A DNA stretch of 64,000 bases from assembly GCF_027622875.1 (NCBI RefSeq), contig NZ_JAPZVP010000009.1, positions 189,640-253,639 of the forward strand, written 5' to 3'. The notes under the pieces are model-generated. The model did not search any database, was not told the origin of the DNA, and was given only the letters and a program-made list of their open reading frames with translations. The position numbers and the translations under genes were made by a program. Origin of the DNA: Glycomyces luteolus (lineage in GTDB: Bacteria; Actinomycetota; Actinomycetes; Mycobacteriales; Micromonosporaceae). Numbering within the stretch: position 1 is the stretch's first letter; each line of letters opens with the position of its first letter. Positions 9,698-17,945 of this stretch are shown piece by piece.

Positions 9698-10096
9698 ATG
9701 CTCAACGCTTCGTATGCAGGCCGGTCCTTGCCGCCCACTGAACCGGTGGTGATCACCCCCGATTCGGTGACCCGTTTCGCCCAGGCCCTCGGTCTGGACG
9801 ACGACGGAACGGTTCCGCCTACATTCTTGATATCGCTCACGCTGCCCGCGGCGGAGCGGCTCATCGACGACCCCGAATTCGGGCTCGACTGGAGCCGCGT
9901 CCTGCACCGCGAGCAGCGTTTCGCGTACCACCGCGAGCTGCGGGCGGGCGCCGCCGTGTCGTGCGCCTCGACGATCGAGTCGATCAAGTCCGTCGCCGGG
10001 AACGACCTCCTCGCGCTGCGCACCGACGTCACCGATGCCGAGGGCCTGGCCGCCGAGGTGTGGACCACCTTGTTCGTGGCTGGAGACCCCGTATGA
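9698..10096 (+). CDS. HadA-like MaoC-family dehydratase subunit
   Basis: The 132-residue product resembles the N-terminal-type MaoC hot-dog subunit (FAS1-type dehydratase N-terminal domain) that pairs with a catalytic partner in (3R)-hydroxyacyl-ACP dehydratases. It reads SLPPTEPVVITPDSVTRFAQ at the start, the usual entry to the hot-dog fold, and FAYHRELRAGAAVSC later. It lacks the D-x4-H catalytic pair, as HadA does. It overlaps the next gene by 4 nt (ATGA), so the two are translationally coupled, and it follows rpmG as in mycobacteria. The start at 9698 has a poor ribosome binding site. Confidence 0.8.
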   Translation: MLNASYAGRSLPPTEPVVITPDSVTRFAQALGLDDDGTVPPTFLISLTLPAAERLIDDPEFGLDWSRVLHREQRFAYHRELRAGAAVSCASTIESIKSVAGNDLLALRTDVTDAEGLAAEVWTTLFVAGDPV

Positions 10097-10515
10097 GCCT
10101 GAGCGGACTGACCGTCGGCGAGACCGTGTTCACCGCGACGTTCCCCGTCACGCGGGCCGACCTCGTCGTCTACGCCGACGCCTCCGGGGACCAGAACCCG
10201 ATCCACCAGGACGAGGCCGCGGCCAAGGCCGCCGGGCTCCCCGACGTGATCGCCCACGGCATGTACACCATGGGCCTGGTCTCCCGCGCGGTGCGCGAGT
10301 GGGCGAGCGGCGCCGGGATCGACGCGACCCTCACCGACTTCTCCGCGCGCTTCGCCAAGCCCGTGGTCGTGCCCGCCGACGGCGGTGCCGAAGTGGTCGT
10401 GGAAGGCAAGGTCCGCAAGCTCGACGAGACCTCGGTCGAACTCGCGATGACCGTGACGAGCGCCGGCGAGAAGGTGCTGGCACCGGCCCGCGCGACACTC
10501 GTCGCGAAGGGGTAA
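10093..10515 (+). CDS. HadB-like MaoC-family dehydratase, catalytic subunit
   Basis: This 140-residue hot-dog protein carries the hydratase 2 catalytic motif in DASGDQNPIHQD, with the Asp and His spaced as in HadB and MaoC enzymes. AAGLPDVIAHGMYTMG follows, typical of the family. With the upstream HadA-like subunit it should form a heterodimer that dehydrates 3-hydroxyacyl-ACP or acyl-CoA intermediates in fatty acid elongation. Its ATG overlaps the previous stop codon. A convergent terminator hairpin follows after 13 nt. No hadC-like third subunit is present. Confidence 0.85.
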   Translation: MSLSGLTVGETVFTATFPVTRADLVVYADASGDQNPIHQDEAAAKAAGLPDVIAHGMYTMGLVSRAVREWASGAGIDATLTDFSARFAKPVVVPADGGAEVVVEGKVRKLDETSVELAMTVTSAGEKVLAPARATLVAKG

Positions 10516-11432
10516 GCCACCGAAAAATCGGCGCTGACCAGCAGGTCAGCGCCGTCTTGGTGTATCCACAGGCCTGTGGATAACTCGCTGTAGTCGAAGA
10601 ATCCCTTGCCGCTCTTGCGGCCGATCTCGCCGGCCGCGACGAGGCGGCGCAGCAGTGCGGGCGGGAAGAACTTCGGGTCGGCCGTGTCCTCGTAGATGTT
10701 CTCGGTCGCGTGCGTGATCACGTCGATGCCGGTGAGGTCGGCGGTGGCGAGCGGGCCCATCGGGTGGCCGAAGCCGAGTCGGCAGGCGGTGTCGAGGTCT
10801 TCGGGGGAGATCACGCCGTCCTCCACGAGCCGGGCCGCTTCGTTCACGAAGGCGCAGATGAGGCGCGTGGTGGCGAACCCGGCTACGTCGCGGTTGACGA
10901 CCACGCAGGTCTTCCCGGCGGACTCGGCGAAGCGGCGGGCGGTCGCGAGCGCCTCGTCGCTGGTGTGGATGCCGCGCACGAGTTCGCAGAGCTGCATCAT
11001 GGGCACCGGCGAGAAGAAGTGGGTGCCGACGACGCGTTCGGGATGGGTCGCGGCGGCCGCGATCTCCGTGATCGGGATGGCCGAGGTGTTCGTCGCGAGG
11101 ACGGTCTCGGGCGAGCAGACCGCGGAGAGCTTCCGGAAGACCTCCTGCTTGACCGCGAGGCGCTCGAAGACGGCCTCGACGACGATCGCCGAGCCGGCGG
11201 CCGCTTCGAGGTCCGTCGAGACGGTGATCCGCTCCTGGGCGGCCTCGGCCTCCGCGGTGGAGACCTTCTCCTTGGCGACGAAGCGGTCCAGCGAGTTGCG
11301 GATCGCGGCCTGCGCGCGGTCCAGCGCGCCGAGGTCCGTGTCGATCAACGTGACGTCCCAACCGCCCAGGCTCGTGACCTGTGCGATCCCGGAACCCATG
11401 AGTCCCGAACCGATAACCGTGGTTTTTGCCAT
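10170..11432 (-). CDS. 3-hydroxyacyl-CoA (3-hydroxybutyryl-CoA) dehydrogenase, stop codon lost
   Basis: Residues 1-280 are a complete 3-hydroxybutyryl-CoA dehydrogenase: Rossmann motif GSGLMGSGIAQ, TNTSAIPITEIA, the catalytic His in GTHFFSPVPMM, and the ending IGRKSGKGFFDYS. Family members normally stop there, near 282-290 residues. This frame continues for about 138 residues through a terminator hairpin and antisense to hadB, and stops only at 10170. The extension has no recognisable fold. A point change or missing base near 10555-10590 probably removed the stop, or the assembly has an error there. The ATG at 11432 has a weak ribosome binding site. It is divergent from the cobalamin adenosyltransferase with only 24 nt between the starts. 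Confidence 0.8.
   Translation of the reverse strand: MAKTTVIGSGLMGSGIAQVTSLGGWDVTLIDTDLGALDRAQAAIRNSLDRFVAKEKVSTAEAEAAQERITVSTDLEAAAGSAIVVEAVFERLAVKQEVFRKLSAVCSPETVLATNTSAIPITEIAAAATHPERVVGTHFFSPVPMMQLCELVRGIHTSDEALATARRFAESAGKTCVVVNRDVAGFATTRLICAFVNEAARLVEDGVISPEDLDTACRLGFGHPMGPLATADLTGIDVITHATENIYEDTADPKFFPPALLRRLVAAGEIGRKSGKGFFDYSELSTGLWIHQDGADLLVSADFSVAYPFATSVARAGASTFSPALVTVIASSTEVSSSLRTLPSTTTSAPPSAGTTTGLAKRAEKSVRVASIPAPLAHSRTARETRPMVYMPWAITSGSPAALAAASSWWIGFWSPEASA
10529..10554 (-). terminator. Terminator between hadB and the dehydrogenase gene
   Basis: CGGCGCTGACC pairs perfectly with GGTCAGCGCCG around AGCA. On the minus strand it is followed by GATTTTTC, so it best serves the dehydrogenase gene. 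The reading frame of that gene runs through it without a stop, which suggests the stop codon has been lost. Confidence 0.8.
10562..10583. repeat. Palindrome containing two inverted DnaA-box-like 9-mers
   Basis: A perfect 20-bp palindrome, TATCCACAGGCCTGTGGATA, occupies 10563-10582. Its right arm with the next base is TTATCCACA on the minus strand, an exact consensus DnaA box. The left arm is GTATCCACA. It lies at the 3' end of the dehydrogenase reading frame. Confidence 0.7.
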
Positions 11433-11456
11433 GGGGCGAGGCTATATGGTCGGTGC

Positions 11457-12035
11457 ATGGCGGTCAATCTAACCAGGATTTATACGAAGACGGGCGATGA
11501 CGGCACTACCGGTCTCGCCGACTTCTCGCGCGTCCCCAAGACGCATGTCAGGCTCGCGGCCTACGGCGACGTCGACGAAGTCAACGCGGTCATCGGATCC
11601 GCGCTCGCGCTGCACGCGGGCGCGATCGGCGATCGCGAGCAGGAGATCCTCCTCGCGGTCCAGAACGATCTGTTCGATGTGGGCGCGGATCTCTCGACCC
11701 CGGTGTCCGAGAACCCGAAGCACCCGCCGCTCCGCATCGACGAGTCCTATGTGACCCGTCTGGAGGGCTGGATCGACGAGTGCAACGCCGATCTGGAGGC
11801 GCTGCGGTCGTTCATCCTGCGCGGCGGCACCCCGGGGGCGGCGCTGCTGCACCAGGCATGCACGGTGGCGCGCCGGGCCGAGCGCTCGGTGTGGGCGCTC
11901 CTCGACGCCGAGCCGGACACTACGCACGCCGTGCCGGTCACCTACTTGAACCGGCTTTCGGACCTGCTGTTCGTGCTCGCCCGAAAGTCGAATCCGGGCG
12001 GGGACGTACTGTGGCGGCCCCGCGGCTCGGCCTGA
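11457..12035 (+). CDS. Cob(I)alamin adenosyltransferase, PduO type
   Basis: The 192-residue product is a complete PduO-type ATP:corrinoid adenosyltransferase that makes adenosylcobalamin from cob(I)alamin and ATP. The N-terminal ATP-binding stretch TRIYTKTGDDGTTGL is characteristic, as are the later FILRGGTPGAALLHQACTVARRAER and LNRLSDLLFVLAR. TATATGG lies about 9 nt upstream of the ATG, so a leaderless transcript is likely. No cobalamin riboswitch is seen in the 24-nt divergent gap. The gene stands alone. An ECF nickel/cobalt transporter is elsewhere in the window, at 48 kb. Confidence 0.9.
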   Translation: MAVNLTRIYTKTGDDGTTGLADFSRVPKTHVRLAAYGDVDEVNAVIGSALALHAGAIGDREQEILLAVQNDLFDVGADLSTPVSENPKHPPLRIDESYVTRLEGWIDECNADLEALRSFILRGGTPGAALLHQACTVARRAERSVWALLDAEPDTTHAVPVTYLNRLSDLLFVLARKSNPGGDVLWRPRGSA

Positions 12036-12086
12036 TACCGCTATCCAACCTGCGGATTCTCCGCCGTGTTGCGAAATCGTTACCCC

Positions 12087-12147
12087 TTGACAACACCTTT
12101 ACAGCTTGACGATAGCGATAACACGAGCCAGGATATGAGCGGTAACA
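12087..12147 (+). promoter_or_regulatory. Promoter and repeated sites upstream of the sugar ABC operon
   Basis: TTGACA (12087-12092) lies 18 nt before GATAGC, a plausible promoter. AGCGATAACA (12114-12123) and AGCGGTAACA (12138-12147) are direct repeats 24 bp apart that overlap and follow the -10. They could bind a sugar-responsive repressor. No such regulator is encoded next to them. Confidence 0.4.
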
Positions 12148-12207
12148 TGCGTTCACGCAAATATCCAGAACCCTCGTATTCAACACGCTTGAAAGGCGAC
12201 CCCCAAC

Positions 12208-13194
12208 GTGTTCAAGAAAGCTCTTGCCGGCATCGGCGCCGGTGCGCTCCTCTTCGGTCTCACCGCCTGCGGAGGCGGTGACGGCGGCTCCGACGGCGGC
12301 GACGACGGCAGCCTCGTCATCGGCTTCGCCCAGGTCGGCGCCGAATCCGCGTGGCGCACCGCCAACTCGAAGTCGATCCAGGACGCGGCCGAGGCCGCGG
12401 GCCACGAACTGAAGTTCAACGACGCTCAGCAGGACCAGGAGAAGCAGATCGAAGCCGTCCGCGGTTTCATCAACCAGCAGGTTGACGTCATCGTCCTGGC
12501 ACCGGTGGTCGAAACCGGCTGGACGGACGTGCTCCAAGAGGCCGAAGACGCCGGCATTCCCGTCGTCCTGGCCGACCGCGGCGTCGAAGCGGCCGACGAG
12601 GACCTGTACGTGACCCGTCTGGGCTCGGACTTCGCCGAGGAAGGCCGCAAGGCCGGCGCGTGGGCGGCCGAGACGTTCGCCGCCGACGCCGACGGCACCC
12701 GGATCCTCGAGCTGCAGGGCACCACCGGCTCGGCTCCCGCGAACGACCGCAAGTCCGGCTTCTTCGAGGTCCTCGACTCCGAGGGCCTGAACTACGAGAT
12801 CGTCGACTCCCAGTCGGGCAACTTCACCGCTGAAGAGGGCAAGGCCGTGATGGAAACCTTCATCACCACCCACGGCCTCGACGGCATCGACCTGCTCTAC
12901 GCCCACAACGACGAGATGGGCCTCGGCGCCATCCAGGCCATCGAAGAGGCCGGCAAGGTCCCGGGCAAGGACATCCAGATCATCATCGTGGACGGCTCCA
13001 AGGCCGGCTTCCAGGCCGGTGTCGACGGCAAGGTCAACTACATCGTCGAGTGCAACCCCGCGTTCGGTCCCCAGCTGATGGACGTCCTCGAGTCGGTCGT
13101 GGCCGGCGACGAGGTCGAGAAGTTCACCCCGGTCGAGGAGGGCGTCTTCGACGCCACCCAGTTCGAGGCCGAGCTCCCGAACCGCCAGTTCTAA
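12208..13194 (+). CDS. ytfQ: Sugar ABC transporter substrate-binding lipoprotein (YtfQ-like)
   Basis: The 328-residue protein has a lipoprotein signal with lipobox LTAC near residue 21, a Gly/Asp-rich linker, then a periplasmic-binding-protein type I fold. The fold opens IGFAQVGAESAWRTANSKSI and includes QQDQEKQIEAVRGFINQQVDVIVLAPVVETGW and the hinge LLYAHNDEMGLGAIQA. These match YtfQ, the E. coli galactofuranose-binding protein, closely. It heads a four-gene operon in the order YtfQ, YtfR, YtfT, YjfF, as in E. coli. It starts at GTG, with GAAAGG upstream. Galactofuranose is the likely substrate by homology, although related pentoses or galactose are possible. Confidence 0.85.
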   Translation: MFKKALAGIGAGALLFGLTACGGGDGGSDGGDDGSLVIGFAQVGAESAWRTANSKSIQDAAEAAGHELKFNDAQQDQEKQIEAVRGFINQQVDVIVLAPVVETGWTDVLQEAEDAGIPVVLADRGVEAADEDLYVTRLGSDFAEEGRKAGAWAAETFAADADGTRILELQGTTGSAPANDRKSGFFEVLDSEGLNYEIVDSQSGNFTAEEGKAVMETFITTHGLDGIDLLYAHNDEMGLGAIQAIEEAGKVPGKDIQIIIVDGSKAGFQAGVDGKVNYIVECNPAFGPQLMDVLESVVAGDEVEKFTPVEEGVFDATQFEAELPNRQF

Positions 13195-13290
13195 TCGGCA
13201 CTCTCCCCACGTCCGGGCGGGCCGCGAGGTCCGCCCGGACGCAGGCATCCCCAGAGCCACCCTCCAACCGCACAGCGAAGGTCGAATCCC

Positions 13291-14811
13291 ATGTCTGACG
13301 ACCCGATCGTCCAGATGACCGGGATCAGGAAGGACTTCACCGGTGTCCGCGCCCTCGACGGCGTGGACTTCACCCTCAGGCCAGGAGAGATCCACGCCGT
13401 CATGGGTGAGAACGGTGCCGGTAAGTCCACTTTGATCAAGGTTTTGACGGGCGTCCACACTCCGGACGCCGGCGATATCCTGCTCGACGGGAAGAGCGTC
13501 CGCTTCCATTCCCCGGGCGCGGCCCAGGCCGCCGGCATCTCCACCGTCTACCAAGAGGTCAACCTCACCGACAACCTGTCGGTGGCCGAAAACCTCTTCG
13601 CCGGGCGCGAGCCGCGGCTCGGCCCGTTCATCAACTTCCGCGCCATGCGCCGCAAGGCCAAAGCGCTCCTGGACGACATCGGCATCGACCTCAACGTCGC
13701 CGCGCCGCTGTCGTCCTACTCGATCGCCATGCAGCAGCTGGTCGCGATCGCCCGCGCCGTCGACATCGAGGCGAAGGTCCTCATCCTGGACGAGCCGACC
13801 TCCTCGCTCGACCGCGACGAGGTGGCCGTCCTCCTCGGCGTCATGCGCCGCCTCGCCGCGAACGGCACCGCGATGGTGTTCATCTCCCACTTCCTCGAGC
13901 AGGTCTACGAGATCTCCGACCGGATGACGGTGCTGCGCAACGGGAAGCTCGTCGGCGAATGGGCCACCGCGGACCTGCCCGAGAACGAGCTCATCGGGCA
14001 CATGCTCGGCCGCGAGGCCGTCGTCCTGGAGCAGATCGAGCGGGCCGCCGCCGCGCACCACGTCGCCGACGAGACGCCGCTGGTCCAAGCGGTCGGCCTG
14101 GGCCGCAAGGGCTCGATCGCGCCGTACGACCTCGACGTCCGCCGCGGCGAGGTCGTGGGCCTGGCCGGTCTGCTCGGCTCCGGGCGCACCGAGACCATCC
14201 GGCTCATCGCCGGAGCCGACCGCGCCGACTCCGGGTCGCTGTCCTTCGACGGCGCGAAGGTGGGCGGCCACAACCCGCGCACCGCCTCCGCCCGCGGCAT
14301 CGCGTACTGCCCGGAGAACCGCAAGACCGAAGGCCTCGTGGGCGATCTGACGGTCGCCGAGAACATGATCCTGGCGATGCAGGCTTCGAGGGGCTGGGCC
14401 CGGTCGATTCCGGTGGCCCGCCGCGACAAGCTCGTCGCCGAGTTCATCGAGAAACTCGACATCCGGCCCGCGAACCCGGACATGCCCGTCAAGAACCTCT
14501 CGGGCGGCAACCAGCAGAAGGTGCTGCTCGCCCGCTGGATGCTCATCGAACCGAAGCTGCTCATCCTCGATGAGCCCACGCGCGGCATCGACGTGGGCGC
14601 CAAGGCCGACATCCAGAAGCTCGTCGCCGAGCTCTCGGCCGATGGCATGGCGGTCCTGTTCGTCTCCGCCGAACTCGACGAGGTCACGCGCCTGTCCGAC
14701 CGGATCGCGGTCCTGCGCGACCGCGACCTCATCGCCGTGCTCGAATCCGAGGCCGACATGACCACTGAGAAGATCGTCGACACCATCGTGGCGAAGGGCG
14801 GCGAGCGATGA
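13291..14811 (+). CDS. ytfR: Sugar ABC transporter ATPase with two ABC domains (YtfR-like)
   Basis: This 506-residue protein has the tandem ABC architecture of carbohydrate importers of the ribose/galactose class. The first half has Walker A GENGAGKST and Walker B VLILDEPTSSLD, with a degenerate signature SSYSIAMQQ. The second half has a degenerate P loop, GLLGSGRTE, the signature LSGGNQQK and Walker B LLILDEPTRGIDVG. This asymmetry is normal for the family. It is coupled to the first permease gene by a 4-nt ATGA overlap. Confidence 0.9.
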   Translation: MSDDPIVQMTGIRKDFTGVRALDGVDFTLRPGEIHAVMGENGAGKSTLIKVLTGVHTPDAGDILLDGKSVRFHSPGAAQAAGISTVYQEVNLTDNLSVAENLFAGREPRLGPFINFRAMRRKAKALLDDIGIDLNVAAPLSSYSIAMQQLVAIARAVDIEAKVLILDEPTSSLDRDEVAVLLGVMRRLAANGTAMVFISHFLEQVYEISDRMTVLRNGKLVGEWATADLPENELIGHMLGREAVVLEQIERAAAAHHVADETPLVQAVGLGRKGSIAPYDLDVRRGEVVGLAGLLGSGRTETIRLIAGADRADSGSLSFDGAKVGGHNPRTASARGIAYCPENRKTEGLVGDLTVAENMILAMQASRGWARSIPVARRDKLVAEFIEKLDIRPANPDMPVKNLSGGNQQKVLLARWMLIEPKLLILDEPTRGIDVGAKADIQKLVAELSADGMAVLFVSAELDEVTRLSDRIAVLRDRDLIAVLESEADMTTEKIVDTIVAKGGER

Positions 14812-15863
14812 ACTCCTACGCGAAACGCCTCATGTGGCCGGTCCTGATCCTGGTGGCGCTCATCGTCGTCAACATCGCCGCCACCGGCATCGACTTCATC
14901 ATCCCGAGCGTCAACGACGGCCGCCTCGGCGGCGCGTTCGTCAACATCCTGCGCCGCTCCGCGCCGCTGATGCTGATCGCGCTCGGCATGACGCTCGTCA
15001 TCGCCACCAAGGGCATCGACCTCTCGGTCGGCGCCGTGTACGCCATCGGCGCGGCCATCGCCTGCCAGATGATCATCGGCCAGGAGGACCAGTCCGCGGC
15101 GGGCCTCATCTTCTCCGCCGTGGCCCTCGCGCTCGTCGTCACCGCCGTCATCGGCGCGTGGAACGGGACCATGGTGGCGTACTTCGGCATCCAGCCGATC
15201 GTCGCCACGCTGATCCTCATGATCGCCGGGCGCGGCATCGCCCAGCTCATCACCGGCGGGCAGATCCCGAAGGTCCAGGACTCGAGCCCGTTCACGCAGC
15301 TCGGCCGCGGCGAGATCTTCACGATCCCGCTGCCGATCTGGATCGCCGCGCTCGTGTTCGTCGCGATCGCGCTGCTCACCCGCAAGACCGCCCTGGGCCT
15401 GCTGCTCGAATCGGTCGGCGGCAACCCCGAGGCGAGCCGCCTCGCGGGCATCCGCTCCAAGGGCATCACCGTCCTGGTGTACCTCGTCTGCGGGCTGTGC
15501 GCCGGCCTCGCCGGGCTCATCGGCGCGGCCAACCTCGGCAGCGCCGACGCCAACAACGGCGGCCTGTGGATCGAGCTCGACGCGATCCTCGCCGTGGTCA
15601 TCGGCGGCACCGCGCTCCTCGGCGGCCGGTTCTACCTGCTGGGCACCACCATCGGCGTCGTGATCATCGGGACGCTCGAGGACACCATCATCAACGTCGG
15701 CCTCTCGAGCCAGTGGCAGTTCACCGCGAAGGCCATCGTGGTCTTCGCCGTCGCGCTGCTGCAGAGCCCCGAGTTCCGGGGCTGGATCCTGAAGCCGTTC
15801 AAGCCGAAGCCGGAAGCCGCCGCGCCGGCGCCCGCGCCCGCCGAGGAGGTCCCGGCCAAATGA
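14808..15863 (+). CDS. ytfT: Sugar ABC transporter permease (YtfT-like)
   Basis: The 351-residue permease belongs to the branched-chain/ribose class. It is strongly hydrophobic with about eight or more membrane helices and carries the class motif LIALGMTLVIATKGIDLSVGAVYAIG. The later GGNPEASRLAGI loop contacts the ATPase in related systems. A Pro/Ala-rich cytoplasmic tail (residues ~330-351) is unusual but harmless. It overlaps both neighbours by 4 nt, so all subunits are translationally coupled. Confidence 0.88.
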   Translation: MNSYAKRLMWPVLILVALIVVNIAATGIDFIIPSVNDGRLGGAFVNILRRSAPLMLIALGMTLVIATKGIDLSVGAVYAIGAAIACQMIIGQEDQSAAGLIFSAVALALVVTAVIGAWNGTMVAYFGIQPIVATLILMIAGRGIAQLITGGQIPKVQDSSPFTQLGRGEIFTIPLPIWIAALVFVAIALLTRKTALGLLLESVGGNPEASRLAGIRSKGITVLVYLVCGLCAGLAGLIGAANLGSADANNGGLWIELDAILAVVIGGTALLGGRFYLLGTTIGVVIIGTLEDTIINVGLSSQWQFTAKAIVVFAVALLQSPEFRGWILKPFKPKPEAAAPAPAPAEEVPAK

Positions 15864-16888
15864 CCACCGAGACACTGACCGAGCGCCCGGCGCGCTCGAC
15901 GCTGTTCGACGGCCTCACCAAGTACATCCCGATCGGCGCCACCGTCGCGCTCCTGATCGTGATGTACCTCGGCGGCATCGCCAACTTCAAGAACTTCGAC
16001 AGCGCCCAGGTCATCGCCGGGCTCTTCATCGACTACGCGCCGCTGCTGGTCATCGCCGTCGGCATGACCTTCGTGATCCTCTCGGGGGGCATCGACCTCT
16101 CCGTGGGCTCGGTGATGGCCTTCTCGACGATGGCGTGCGCGTGGCTCACCGTGGACGCGGGGATCTCGGCGCCGCTGGCGATGGTGCTGGTGCTGGCCTT
16201 CGGCACGCTGTGGGGGCTGCTCATCGGGGCGGTCATCCACTACTTCAACGTGCAGCCGTTCATCGCGACCCTGGTGGGGCTCTTCCTCTTCCGGGGTCTG
16301 ACGCTCCAGATCTCCGACACCGACGTCTCCATGCGCGAGGTCGACTTCTGGCAGTGGGGCATGACCCACGTCGAGTTCGGCGGAAAGGTCCGCGACGGCG
16401 GCTTCTGGCTGCCGTACCTCTCGTTCGTGGCGTTCGCGGTCGTCATCGTGGCGTTCGTGATCCTCCACTACACCCGGTTCGGGCGCGGCGTCTACGCCAT
16501 CGGCGGCTCGGAGCAGTCCGCGCTGCTCATGGGGCTTCCGGTGGCGCGCACCAAGATCGGCGTATACGCCGTGAGCGGGTTCTGCGCCTCCCTCGCGGGG
16601 GTGCTGGCCGCGTTCGCGACCAAGAGCGCCAACCCGCTCGCCAACGTCGGCGCCGAACTCGACGCGATCGCCGCCGTGGTCATCGGCGGGACGCTGCTCA
16701 CCGGCGGCGCCGGGTTCGTGCTCGGCACCGTCGCCGGCGTCATGGTCTGGGGCCTGCTCAACACGCTCATCGCCTTCCACGGGGGGCTCTCCTCGTGGTG
16801 GGCGCGGATCGTGATGGGCGTGCTCCTGCTCGCCTTCATCCTCCTGCAGCGCGTGCTCGCCCGCTCGGGCGAGAAGCGGCGCACCTAG
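15860..16888 (+). CDS. yjfF: Sugar ABC transporter permease (YjfF-like)
   Basis: The 342-residue second permease of the operon has the same fold as its neighbour: IAVGMTFVILSGGIDLSVGSVMAF, then a GGSEQSALLMGLPVARTK coupling loop and a hydrophobic C-terminal half. With YtfT it makes a heterodimeric membrane channel. The two-permease arrangement is the one known for the E. coli galactofuranose system. The ATG at 15860 overlaps the previous stop. A clear terminator follows after 18 nt. Confidence 0.88.
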   Translation: MTTETLTERPARSTLFDGLTKYIPIGATVALLIVMYLGGIANFKNFDSAQVIAGLFIDYAPLLVIAVGMTFVILSGGIDLSVGSVMAFSTMACAWLTVDAGISAPLAMVLVLAFGTLWGLLIGAVIHYFNVQPFIATLVGLFLFRGLTLQISDTDVSMREVDFWQWGMTHVEFGGKVRDGGFWLPYLSFVAFAVVIVAFVILHYTRFGRGVYAIGGSEQSALLMGLPVARTKIGVYAVSGFCASLAGVLAAFATKSANPLANVGAELDAIAAVVIGGTLLTGGAGFVLGTVAGVMVWGLLNTLIAFHGGLSSWWARIVMGVLLLAFILLQRVLARSGEKRRT

Positions 16889-16906
16889 GCAACACTCTCC
16901 GCACCG

Positions 16907-16939
16907 CGAGGGCCGCTCACCGATGGTGGGCGGCCCTCG
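16907..16939 (+). terminator. Terminator of the YtfQRT-YjfF operon
   Basis: CGAGGGCCGC pairs with GCGGCCCTCG, and CACC pairs with GGTG inside. The sequence TCGCTAT follows. Confidence 0.75.
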
Positions 16940-16951
16940 TCGCTATACGGA

Positions 16952-16981
16952 TTGGCAGAGTTCTGCGGCGAGATGTAGTAT
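16952..16981 (+). promoter_or_regulatory. Predicted promoter of the ABC exporter-Xre operon
   Basis: TTGGCA and TAGTAT are 18 nt apart. The -10 is part of an imperfect inverted repeat, TAGTATGTGTGCTATCA, a possible binding site for the Xre protein encoded at the end of the operon. Confidence 0.45.
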
Positions 16982-17021
16982 GTGTGCTATCAATGAATGA
17001 ACTCATGCGACGGAGATGAAG

Positions 17022-17945
17022 ATGGGACACCCCCCGGCTTGCGACGGGCCCGCCATCGCCGTATCCGACCTGCGGATGCGCTACGGCGACAAGGACGTGC
17101 TCACCGGGCTCGACCTCGAGATCGAACCCGGCGGCGTCACCGCCCTGCTCGGCCCCAACGGTGCCGGCAAGACCACCACCATCGAGATCCTCGAAGGCTT
17201 CCGGGCCCGCTCCGGCGGCGACGTGCGCGTCCTCGGCGTCGACCCCGTCAACGGCGGCGAGGCCTGGCGGGCCGGGCTCGGCATCGTGCTCCAGGAATGG
17301 CGCGACAACGGCAAATGGAAGGTCCGCGACCTCCTCCGGCACTTCGGCGAGTACTACCTCCCGTACGCCGACCCCTGGGACGCCGACGCACTGCTCGACC
17401 TGGTCGGCCTCACCGCCCAAGCCTCCCAGCGGGTCCAGACGCTCTCAGGCGGCCAGCGCCGCCGCCTCGACGTCGCCCTCGGCATCATCGGCCGCCCCGC
17501 GCTCCTCTTCCTCGACGAGCCGACCACCGGCTTCGACCCGCACGCGCGGCGCGAGTTCCACGAGCTCATCCACCGGCTCACCGACCTCGACGGCACCACG
17601 ATCCTGCTGACCACCCACGACCTCGACGAAGCCGAGAAGCTCGCCGAGCGCATCCTCATCCTCGCCGGAGGACGCATCATCGCCGACGGCTCACCGGACA
17701 AGCTCGCCCGGTCCGCCGCCACGACCGCCGAGATCAAGTGGATCCAGGACGGGCGCCTCCAGATCCACGCCACCGACGACGCCACCGACTTCGTCCGCCA
17801 GCTCCTCGCCACCGACGGCGGGACGGTCACCGACCTCGAAGTGCACCGCGCCAGCCTCGAGGACGCCTACCTGACCCTCGTCGCCAAGTTCGAAGCGGGC
17901 GAAGCCGAAACGGCCGTCGACGCCTTCAAGGAGGTCACGACGTGA
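17022..17945 (+). CDS. ABC exporter ATP-binding subunit (drug/antibiotic type)
   Basis: A 307-residue single-domain ATPase of the DrrA/CcmA class. It has Walker A GPNGAGKTTT, the Q loop in IVLQEWRDN, the signature LSGGQRRRLDVALG, Walker B LLFLDEPTTGFDP and the switch His in LLTTHDLDEAEKL. The C-terminal ~90 residues match the accessory domain of drug exporters. I prefer the ATG at 17022, which has GGAG 6 nt upstream, over the ATG at 17016 that overlaps that site. It is coupled to the permease by a GTGA overlap. The substrate is unknown. Confidence 0.88.
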   Translation: MGHPPACDGPAIAVSDLRMRYGDKDVLTGLDLEIEPGGVTALLGPNGAGKTTTIEILEGFRARSGGDVRVLGVDPVNGGEAWRAGLGIVLQEWRDNGKWKVRDLLRHFGEYYLPYADPWDADALLDLVGLTAQASQRVQTLSGGQRRRLDVALGIIGRPALLFLDEPTTGFDPHARREFHELIHRLTDLDGTTILLTTHDLDEAEKLAERILILAGGRIIADGSPDKLARSAATTAEIKWIQDGRLQIHATDDATDFVRQLLATDGGTVTDLEVHRASLEDAYLTLVAKFEAGEAETAVDAFKEVTT

